In this document: in pieces, positions 16,441 through 22,641 of the stretch
Layout: each line of letters opens with the position of its first letter
Position numbering within the stretch: the stretch's first letter is position 1
NCBI GenBank assembly: GCA_022616615.1
Contig: JAKEER010000100.1
Location: 1 to 32,859, forward strand
Direction: 5' to 3'
DNA from: Acidobacteriota bacterium
GTDB taxonomy: Bacteria > Acidobacteriota > Terriglobia > Versatilivoradales > Versatilivoraceae
DNA: 32,859 nucleotides
Position numbers and translations under genes: made by a program
Notes under the pieces: model-generated
Seen by the model: only the letters and a program-made list of their open reading frames with translations
Database searches by the model: none
What the model was told of the DNA's origin: nothing

Positions 16441-16670
16441 GTACCCGTTGTCGTTTTCAGCTTGATTCCACCTAGGTTTTAGCAGTGCAGGGCTGAGGGA
16501 AGTCCTTGTAACAGTCTTCGACCTCCTTGACAGTTAGCTGCCTTGCTTGGCACTTGATATCTAGGCTACACGTTCGGGAGACCCCTCCTGTAGTCCCCAA
16601 GCTCTGTCAACGGGACGCTCTAACTAACTAGCCAAAGGCTTCGCCCTTGATATCCCCATGGCAGTGACCT

Positions 16671-16733
16671 TGAAAGCCCGAAGCGCCAGCGAGGGTAATT
16701 GCGACTGGCCCTCGCTGGCGCTTCGGGCTTTCA
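16671..16733. repeat. 25-bp perfect inverted repeat with 13-base loop
   Basis: Left arm 16671-16695 (TGAAAGCCCGAAGCGCCAGC...) and right arm 16709-16733 are exact reverse complements, separated by TAATTGCGACTGG. The core GCCCGAAGCGCCAGCGAGGG is, from memory, like an interspersed palindromic repeat of planctomycete-type genomes. It is too long and too perfect to be chance. Confidence 0.9.
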
Positions 16734-16744
16734 GACCTCGCGGA

Positions 16745-16765
16745 AACGAGAACAGAATTCTCGTT
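16745..16765. repeat. 8-bp perfect hairpin
   Basis: AACGAGAA-CAGAA-TTCTCGTT is a perfect 8-bp stem with a 5-base loop, 11 bp after the 25-bp inverted repeat. It is the second member of the hairpin array. Confidence 0.75.
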
Positions 16766-16787
16766 GTAACGCACATAACCGCCTAGG

Positions 16788-16815
16788 CGTTTTCGGCGAC
16801 TGCGCGCCGAAAACG
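16788..16815. repeat. 11-bp perfect hairpin
   Basis: CGTTTTCGGCG-ACTGCG-CGCCGAAAACG is a perfect 11-bp stem with a 6-base loop, the third member of the array. Confidence 0.85.
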
Positions 16816-16856
16816 TGGCCTTTCGGGCAGCGGGTGACAGACGGCTTTCGAGCGAA

Positions 16857-16873
16857 CAGTGAGCGTGTCACTG
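16857..16873. repeat. 6-bp hairpin nested in a wider dyad
   Basis: CAGTGA-GCGTG-TCACTG is perfect. An alternative pairing, GTGACA (16834-16839) with TGTCAC (16866-16871), encloses it. It is the fourth hairpin of the array and short enough that chance cannot be excluded on its own. Confidence 0.5.
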
Positions 16874-16888
16874 AACACCCGGCGTCGG

Positions 16889-16922
16889 ATTTGCCATTTG
16901 CCATTTTCAATTTGCCATTTGT
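16889..16922. repeat. TTTGCCATTT short direct repeats
   Basis: Three near-identical units, TTTGCCATTTG, CCATTTTCAA and TTTGCCATTTG, are packed in 34 bp, AT-rich against a GC-richer background. It looks like a degenerate simple repeat next to the hairpin array. Confidence 0.6.
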
Positions 16923-17319
16923 GGCACTCTAATTAATTGATTCTTCAGGCAGTTTCACAACTTGAAAAACATTCTTTTCAAGTTTGCGCCTAACGGCCTG
17001 ACCTTGGCTTTGGTGTTTTACTTTGTGTTTTGACTGTTGCCGATCATCGAAAAGTGGATGAATCTGACCCCTCATATCACCAAGTTGTCGCTCAGCCGCC
17101 AGACCTCCCTGCAAAGCCCAACTAACATCTCCGGCTTGGGAAGCCGATCCTTGCTCTGACCAGAAGACCGGGAAGACTCTTCGCCCGCGCACGCATCCAG
17201 AAACGGATCCTGCGAGGATGAACATTTACGTTCGGAAAAAAGTAAACGGTTCAGCTCGCTTGCCGACTTGAGCAATTCCTTCCGCCAAAAAAATTCATGG
17301 GACGCCCATTGGCTAAGAA

Positions 17320-18207
17320 ATGAACGGGAAACGCCCTCGTCGGTACGCTCATCCGGACAACATCTACCATTACATGGCTTCGAATAGGATTAGCGAGTCC
17401 CTGGTTCGCCTGGCAATGGAACCACCTTTCCGACTGTTCGCGCGCGCCGCAATCAAGCGGTTTCCTTGTTCAATTCGAACCAAAGCAAAGTGGGATGCCG
17501 TTGATCGGCCGCAATACTTGGTAGGGGTGATTGCTGCGGCTGACGAGGCGATACGGGAAGGGGTCGGGGACATATCGGTCTTCGAGTTTGGAGTTGCCGG
17601 AGGCAACGGTTTGCTGGCTCTCGAGAACTATTCAGAGAGCGTCGAGAAGGAAACGGGCGTCCGAATCTCTGTGTTCGGCTTCGATACCGGCACAGGCATT
17701 CCCGAGTTGTGCGGAGACCACCGAGATCACCCCGATCAGTGGCGACCCCAAGATTACCCGATGGAAGAGGAAAAACTCCGAAGCCGTTTGAAGCCAAGAA
17801 CCACTCTGCTGATCGGGGATGTCGCAGAGACAGTTCCTCGTTTTGTGCGCGAGAAACAGGCACCATCAGTGGGGTTTGTAGCAGTAGACGTGGACCTCTA
17901 CTCTTCGACGAAGCACGTCCTGCAATTGTTCTTGCTTCCCGAAAAGAGAATGCTTCGCCGGGTGACTATGTACTTCGACGATACCGACTTCATCTTCAAT
18001 CACCGATTCGCGGGAGAGTTGCTAGCCATTCACGAATTCAATTCGGAAAGCCGGAACGTAAAGATCGATCGCTGGCGTGGGATTGCAAACAGAAGGGTCT
18101 TTGCGGAGAGTCCCTGGCTGGAGAAGATGTATGTGGCTCATGACATCGAAGCGATCGGGAGAACGCAACTAAGGCGAGCGGTCGCCTCTGACCTTGGCCT
18201 GCTCTGA
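17320..18207 (+). CDS. Class I SAM-dependent methyltransferase-like protein
   Basis: The 295 residues include a glycine-rich motif I at residues 88-97 (FEFGVAGGNG), as in class I methyltransferases. FGFDTGTGIPE follows (acidic residue after strand 2), then VGFVAVDVDLYSSTKHVLQLF and YFDDTDF, where TylF/MycF-type O-methyltransferases have metal-binding acidic residues. A role in O-methylation of a sugar would fit the locus, but the substrate is unknown. The start at ATG 17320 has no clear ribosome binding site; the in-frame ATG at 17374 (MASNRISES) is a possible alternative. It stands alone, with a hairpin-rich gap in front and the broken ligase remnant behind. Confidence 0.7.
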   Translation: MNGKRPRRYAHPDNIYHYMASNRISESLVRLAMEPPFRLFARAAIKRFPCSIRTKAKWDAVDRPQYLVGVIAAADEAIREGVGDISVFEFGVAGGNGLLALENYSESVEKETGVRISVFGFDTGTGIPELCGDHRDHPDQWRPQDYPMEEEKLRSRLKPRTTLLIGDVAETVPRFVREKQAPSVGFVAVDVDLYSSTKHVLQLFLLPEKRMLRRVTMYFDDTDFIFNHRFAGELLAIHEFNSESRNVKIDRWRGIANRRVFAESPWLEKMYVAHDIEAIGRTQLRRAVASDLGLL

Positions 18208-18532
18208 CCGAGAGTCCGAGGTCTCGTCAGCAGCCTGGGTTGCGCTCGACCTGAGTGCGCTGGTAAAGAACCGAAGCAACCGAGCAGCTTACGGTCGTGA
18301 TTGAAACAGATCCGGAGCGGCTCCTGGAATACCTACTTGTCGTCGGCCCCCAAGGACTCCGCTCGTCATTGCGATACCTACTAAAGGATTTGCTGCAGCG
18401 AAAATTAGGTTGAAACCGAATACCAGCGCGGCGGAGCCTGGGTGGACTTGGCGGCTTGGGATGTGCGTCGCGCTAGAGTGTTCGGTCGTTGTGAAACCAG
18501 CGATGTCATGTCCAGCGAACCCTATCGTTGGA
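18208..18532 (+). other. 325-bp gap before the ligase remnant
   Basis: No gene is supported. From about 18455 a few words (e.g. GGGATGTGCGTCGCG against GGGATATCGCGTCG near 3379) hint that decayed ligase sequence extends upstream of the clearly alignable part; the rest shows nothing recognisable. Confidence 0.5.
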
Positions 18533-18690
18533 TTGGGCGATCTCGACGGTGTCCGAGTAAGGCTTTTTTTGAGCTATGTGCCGAAAACCTTCCACTTTAC
18601 ATGGTTCCGGATGCCTTCTCATTTCAGGAGACTCTTCCCAGGAGCTCGATGGCCAAGGTCGACTACCAAAGGCTTAAGGAGATGGACTAA
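18533..18690 (+). pseudogene. 3' remnant of a second adenylating ligase, frameshifted
   Basis: This segment aligns codon by codon with 3457-3657, the end of the intact ligase. Its first part encodes LGDLDGVRVRLFLS against LADPDGVRLRAFLS. After a net 43-base deletion (158 versus 201 bases), which shifts frame, it encodes CAENLPLYMVPDAFSFQETL...AKVDYQRLKEMD. That is 33 of 37 residues identical to the intact copy, including the A10 Lys. By my hand count 22 of 114 bases differ, mostly at third positions, so the two copies diverged as working genes before this one decayed. The stop overlaps the dehydrogenase start (TAATG). It is what is left of a ligase gene that once preceded the dehydrogenase; a short fused frame (18442-18690) could still be translated and may only serve coupling. 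Confidence 0.85.
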
Positions 18691-19838
18691 TGGACTTTTC
18701 GCTAACTGATGAACAGAGGATGCTGAGGGAGAATATCATCCGTTTTGCCCGCCAGGAGCTGAATGACGGAGTGGCCCAGCGGGATCGCGACCAGATCTTT
18801 CTCCGCCGACTCTGGCAGAAGTGCGCCGAGGTTGGGATCCAGGGCCTTCCGGTGCCTGAAGAGTCTGGAGGCAGCGGGCTGGACCCCTTGTCTTGTGCGA
18901 TCGCTCTCGAAGCGCTCGGGTATGGATGTCACGATGGAGGCCTCGTCTTCTCTCTATGTGCGCATTTGCTGTCCTGCGTGGTTCCAATTTGGAAGTTCGG
19001 AAACGAAGAGCAGAAGCGCCGCTATCTAACACGGCTCTGTGACGGAAGTCTCGTAGGTGTTCATGCCATGACCGAGCCAGAGTCGGGGTCTGATGCGTTT
19101 GCTCTTCGTACGCGTGCTGAGCGGGACGGCTCTGGTTTCCGTTTGTACGGAACAAAAATGTTTATTACGAACGGCCCAGTTGCTGACCTGGTGATCGTTT
19201 TCGCCATGACAGATCCAAAAAAGGGGTATTACGGCGGTGTGACTGCTTTTTTGGTTGAAAAGGGGACTCCTGGCTTCAACCAGGGGCAGAAGTTCGAGAA
19301 AATGGGGCTTCGCACTTCTCCAATTGGAGAGCTGGTTTTCGAGAACGTCTATGTCTCGGCTGAAGCCGTCCTCGGAGGAATCGGCGGAGGATCTACCCTG
19401 TTTACACACGCCATGGACTGGGAGCGTATTTGTCTATTCGCCAGTCATGTCGGGACGATGGAATATTTGCTGGACAAAGCCATCGAATACGCCAGGAGCA
19501 GAACTCAGTTTGGACAACCGATTGGCAAGTTTCAGGCCGTCTCTCACCGTATCGCCGAAATGAAGGCCCATCTTGAGGCAGCCCGCCTGCTCACCTACAA
19601 GGCAGCGTGGAATCTGGACCGGGCAAGGAGCGTTTCCTTGGATGCTGCCATCACAAAGTTGTTTGTGAGCGAGAGCCTGGTGAAGGCGGCGCTGGCGACC
19701 GTGCAGGTCTACGGCGGTTATGGGTTCATGACCGATTACGAGGTGGAACGAATCTTGAGGGATGCTGTGGGCAGCACGATCTATTCAGGCACCTCGGAGA
19801 TGCAGAAGAACATCATCGCGCGTTGGCTGGGTCTCTGA
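18690..19838 (+). CDS. Acyl-CoA-dehydrogenase-family flavoprotein, prolyl-S-carrier dehydrogenase-like (PigA/RedW/PltE type)
   Basis: A full-length 382-residue acyl-CoA dehydrogenase fold with FAD-contact blocks HAMTEPESGSD (125-135), MFITNGPVADLVIVFA (157-172) and YARSRTQFGQPIGKFQAV (267-284). At the C-terminus the usual catalytic Glu of IYEGTSE is Ser366 (IYSGTSEMQK). Instead Glu245, in MDWERI, sits where isovaleryl-CoA dehydrogenase and the prolyl-carrier dehydrogenases keep their base. Stretches such as FSLCAHLLSCVVPIWKFG and the end QKNIIARWLGL resemble, as I recall them, PigA of prodigiosin synthesis. It would oxidise a carrier-bound aminoacyl group, with proline to a pyrroline/pyrrole the best precedent. 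The ATG overlaps the stop of the ligase remnant in front (TAATG), which shows an ancestral ligase-dehydrogenase operon. The substrate is inferred. Confidence 0.88.
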   Translation: MDFSLTDEQRMLRENIIRFARQELNDGVAQRDRDQIFLRRLWQKCAEVGIQGLPVPEESGGSGLDPLSCAIALEALGYGCHDGGLVFSLCAHLLSCVVPIWKFGNEEQKRRYLTRLCDGSLVGVHAMTEPESGSDAFALRTRAERDGSGFRLYGTKMFITNGPVADLVIVFAMTDPKKGYYGGVTAFLVEKGTPGFNQGQKFEKMGLRTSPIGELVFENVYVSAEAVLGGIGGGSTLFTHAMDWERICLFASHVGTMEYLLDKAIEYARSRTQFGQPIGKFQAVSHRIAEMKAHLEAARLLTYKAAWNLDRARSVSLDAAITKLFVSESLVKAALATVQVYGGYGFMTDYEVERILRDAVGSTIYSGTSEMQKNIIARWLGL

Positions 19839-19894
19839 ACAGTCCGTTATCACCCCGGTCCCTCGTTCCGGCTTGCTTCCCAACCCCAGTTGCC

Positions 19895-20989
19895 ATGGTA
19901 CTTTCTAACTTCTTTAAGAATACCGTTCTGTTTGTGTTGTCCTTGATGGGCTGCCTCGTCTCTCTAGAGCTTGGTTTGCGGCTGTATTCAGTCTTCTTTT
20001 TTCCAAAGATGATGGTCCTCGATGACAAGCTGGGCTGGCGCCACGCGCGGAGGGTCGAAAGGGTGTTTCCAAACGAGCTCGGCGAAAAGGTTCTGGTCGT
20101 ACAGAATTCGTTTGGAAATCGAGGAACTGCGCACAACTATCAGAAGACGCAGGGCAAGTGCCGGATTCTGGTTCTCGGGGATTCCTTCACGGAGGGAGTT
20201 CAGGTTGGCGAGGAGGACGTCTTTACCCGTGTGCTCGAAAGGAAGGATCCAGCACTGGAAGTCATCAACGCAGGGGTCGGAGGTTACGGAACTGTCCAGG
20301 AGTATCTCTATCTTCGGTCCGATGGGCTAAGGTTCAATCCCGACGCGGTCCTTCTGATGTTCTTCGAGAACGACCTGACGGATAATTGCCTATCGTATTA
20401 TCCGGGGTTTGGCCCTCGACCCTATGCCAAAATGGTCAATGGAGAGGTTCAAATTGTCGAACGCCTGAATCTTTCAGAGTATCGAAAGTTCACGCTTCCC
20501 GCTCCATTTCAATGGACATTGAATCACTACAGTTACCTTTATTACTTCCTTAACTCACGGATATACCATAGGTTGCGGTCAGATCAGATGAGAAATCTCC
20601 AGCAGGCCGATATGCGGCGCTTCGGCGAAGAGGAGAGATACAAGATCTTTTTCCGAGTTCTCAAAGAGATCAAAGGGCTACTGAGGGAGAGGAGGATCGA
20701 TTTCACGCTGGTGCTGATTCCCTCACGCGAACATGTGCGAGAGGGTGACCTGCGAAAGCTCAATCCCATTGTCAACTATTGTCGGGACAAGGGAATTGAC
20801 TGCCTGCCGCTTTACGATGGGTTTCGAGCGAAAACAATCCGAGGGAAGACGCTTTACTTCCCTGAAGACATGCATTGGACGAAAGAGGGACACCAAGCAG
20901 CGGCTCAGGAGTTGTCCAAACTCTTCCCCTGTCGAAGAACTGTGTCAGGGCCTGCAGCTCACTCTTCACGCTTAAGTTACGTCCCTTGA
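19895..20989 (+). CDS. Membrane-anchored SGNH/GDSL-type hydrolase or acetyltransferase-like protein
   Basis: The 364 residues begin with a hydrophobic signal-anchor (about 5-37, with Cys20). The SGNH blocks follow: I LVLGDSFTEG with Ser97, II NAGVGGYGTVQ (125-135, Gly block), III FFENDLTDN (156-164, Asn block), and the C-terminal catalytic Asp325/His327 in PEDMHWTKEGH. The DxHW arrangement is like AlgX/AlgJ-type polysaccharide O-acetylation proteins as well as esterases. It acts in the periplasm, probably adding or removing an acyl group on the glycan. The ATG at 19895 opens directly into the anchor; an in-frame open stretch upstream overlaps the dehydrogenase and is not coding. It lies 56 bp after the dehydrogenase, likely in the same operon. 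Confidence 0.85.
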   Translation: MVLSNFFKNTVLFVLSLMGCLVSLELGLRLYSVFFFPKMMVLDDKLGWRHARRVERVFPNELGEKVLVVQNSFGNRGTAHNYQKTQGKCRILVLGDSFTEGVQVGEEDVFTRVLERKDPALEVINAGVGGYGTVQEYLYLRSDGLRFNPDAVLLMFFENDLTDNCLSYYPGFGPRPYAKMVNGEVQIVERLNLSEYRKFTLPAPFQWTLNHYSYLYYFLNSRIYHRLRSDQMRNLQQADMRRFGEEERYKIFFRVLKEIKGLLRERRIDFTLVLIPSREHVREGDLRKLNPIVNYCRDKGIDCLPLYDGFRAKTIRGKTLYFPEDMHWTKEGHQAAAQELSKLFPCRRTVSGPAAHSSRLSYVP

Positions 20990-21103
20990 AGCCCCACGGG
21001 CGCCAAGGGTAAGTTGGCTGACGCGATTTAAGAGGTATAGCGACCTGATCATTTTCAGAGCTGTCCGCGTCACATGATTTCGCCGACTTTGCAGCGAAAA
21101 AGA

Positions 21104-21763
21104 TCAATTACTAAATCCGTTTGGGGGCTTGGATAGGTCTTCCGAAGCAGCATCCCTCGAACTTTCAGGTGACTTCTCCAAGCCATCCTTGGTCCCCATA
21201 GGTTGCAGCTTCCTCAGTTCCTGTGTCGCAAGCTGTGCGAAATCCTCACTAGGCTTTGAAGCAAGCAAGTTTTGAAGGACTTTGATCGCCCGTTCTTTCA
21301 TCCCTACCGCAGACCAGACTCGCGAAAGTTCCAAATAAGACAGGTAATTCTTGGGATTCCACTTAATCGACTGTTCAAAATCCCGCTTCGCCAAGACATG
21401 CCTTCCCAGCCCTGTGGCATGATAGAAGTAAATCATTCCACGTGTGTAGTGTGCAGTGCTCATGTACTCGCCCTGCCGGGGGTTCATGCTGGTGTACGTA
21501 GGACGATCGATGAAATAATCCATCTCACTCTTAGCCGAAGTGAAGTAGCCGTGCCTGTAAGAGTTGAGCCCTGGAAAATAGTGAGCGTTGAGAATACCGC
21601 CCAGGCCTGGTCCAGCATCAGTAACGTTGGTCGCTCGATACCCTGTGTAGCCCCGATTCTGAATTGTGATCTCCTCAGCCAGCGTGAGCTCACGACTCTG
21701 TTCTACGATAAGTCCCAGGATTGCACACAGAACCATGATTGCCAATCTTGCAGTTCGCTTCAT
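21104..21763 (-). CDS. Exported TPR protein
   Basis: This is the only minus-strand gene in the window, 219 residues long. The ATG at 21763 is preceded by a near-perfect AAGGAGGT Shine-Dalgarno about 8 bases upstream, which decides it over an in-frame ATG 14 codons earlier. It begins with a signal peptide (MKRTARLAIMVLCAILGLIV). The middle part (residues ~35-95) has repeated aromatic/Gly-rich sequence (NRGYTGYRATNVTDAGPGLGG, YFPGLNSYRHGYF). Residues ~100-185 form tetratricopeptide-like helices (AHYTRGMIYFYHATG...AKRDFEQSIKWNPKNYLSYLELSRVWSAVGMKERAIKVLQNLL). The tail is low-complexity, Ser/Asp/Lys-rich. TPR proteins act as scaffolds, and periplasmic ones are common in polysaccharide secretion systems; the specific function is unknown. 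Confidence 0.82.
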   Translation of the reverse strand: MKRTARLAIMVLCAILGLIVEQSRELTLAEEITIQNRGYTGYRATNVTDAGPGLGGILNAHYFPGLNSYRHGYFTSAKSEMDYFIDRPTYTSMNPRQGEYMSTAHYTRGMIYFYHATGLGRHVLAKRDFEQSIKWNPKNYLSYLELSRVWSAVGMKERAIKVLQNLLASKPSEDFAQLATQELRKLQPMGTKDGLEKSPESSRDAASEDLSKPPNGFSN

Positions 21764-21836
21764 GCGGATCCACCTCCTTGTTCCGCCGATGATATAGCAG
21801 GCCACGAAAGCGAATTGCCGTGCCTACCAGGGCGAA

Positions 21837-21842
21837 ATTATA
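21837..21842 (-). promoter_or_regulatory. Candidate -10 box for the TPR gene
   Basis: A perfect TATAAT on the minus strand lies about 74 bases before the ATG. The best -35 candidate (TTGTGG) is 19 bases upstream, which is long, so the promoter is only suggestive. Confidence 0.35.
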
Positions 21843-22038
21843 CTCCCAGTCCGCTGCAACTCCACAAGCATTCTCAGACTCTTTTAGAGACTCAAGCAAG
21901 CTCGACGCCACAAGCTTACAAATTACGTGATTTAAGATGTGAATGAGAGATAGGAGCCTGCCCAGTTCACCTGTTTTGCGGCTAAGGTTCGAGCTGAGAC
22001 TCGATTCATTCCAGGTTTTTTCGGTTCTTGTACTGAGG

Positions 22039-22056
22039 GTGTAAACAGTGTAAACA
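22039..22056. repeat. Tandem 9-bp direct repeat GTGTAAACA x2
   Basis: Two exact copies of GTGTAAACA, head to tail, stand alone in the divergent intergenic region. Spacing of about one helical turn would suit a regulator bound as a dimer, but no regulator gene is in view. Confidence 0.5.
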
Positions 22057-22641
22057 AATGAGGGCAACAAATGTTGATGTTCAGCTACTCCACCAGTTGG
22101 CAATATCCAAACGATTTGCTTCGGAATTCCGAGAAAGACTGTTTATGTCATCTGGAGCGTTTGGTCTTTGGTTCATGATGAAGGTTTCGCCTGCTTGATC
22201 AGTCCGCACATTCAAAGTAGCGAGCGAGGAGTTCCGGAGAGATTCAGTCACTTTCGAGAGAGTGCTTGAAACAGATACCGTCTGTTCGGATTGTCGATGT
22301 GAGTGCCTCCTGTGGGAAAAGCGGCAGGTACTCTCGTAAAGAAATGTTTCCGCACAAATGGGTAGAAAAGGGTCGAAATTGGGTAATTCAATTCTCAGAG
22401 AAAGACGGTCCTCAACCGTCGAATGGGCTCGGACAACTCTGTTTCCATCAGGAGCTCGAGGGCCGAAATGCTCTCTTATGCCTCGGAAGAGCAATAGCTG
22501 CACCCTCTTTGGAAGCGTTTGTAAATGGGTTTAGCGGGGATTGCTTTAGGTTACCTGGCAAGACAGGCCAGAGTCGTGCACGCAACGATCTAACTCGGTC
22601 GAATTTGAATTGTGTTTTTCCACGGATTAGGAAGGCTTGAT

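Larger units (their letters stand above)
16390..17319 (+). other. 930-bp non-coding region rich in perfect inverted repeats
   Basis: No credible gene is present; short frames on either strand run through palindromes and have no ribosome binding sites. Contents: tandem hairpins right after the previous stop (16393-16440), a dense array of perfect stem-loops (16671-16873), and an AT-rich run of TTTGCCATTT copies (16889-16922). 16440-16670 and 16930-17319 show nothing I can identify. Confidence 0.6.
21764..22641 (+). other. 878-bp divergent intergenic region
   Basis: This region lies between the minus-strand TPR gene and the plus-strand carbamoyltransferase. It holds the TATAAT candidate and one perfect tandem repeat, listed separately. 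Short open frames in both strands have no ribosome binding sites or protein-like composition. It must contain the promoter for the carbamoylation operon, but I cannot place it. A TAGGAAGG Shine-Dalgarno at 22627-22634 serves the carbamoyltransferase. Confidence 0.5.

Noticed and set aside
16929-17225. 98-codon minus-strand frame in the hairpin-rich gap
   Set aside because: No ribosome binding site, signal or recognisable domain; too weak to call a gene or a transposase remnant.
18442-18690. An intact 82-codon gene before the dehydrogenase
   Set aside because: Its C-terminal 40 residues are the end of an adenylating ligase and the rest is out of frame with that gene; it is a remnant, not a functional small protein as far as I can see.
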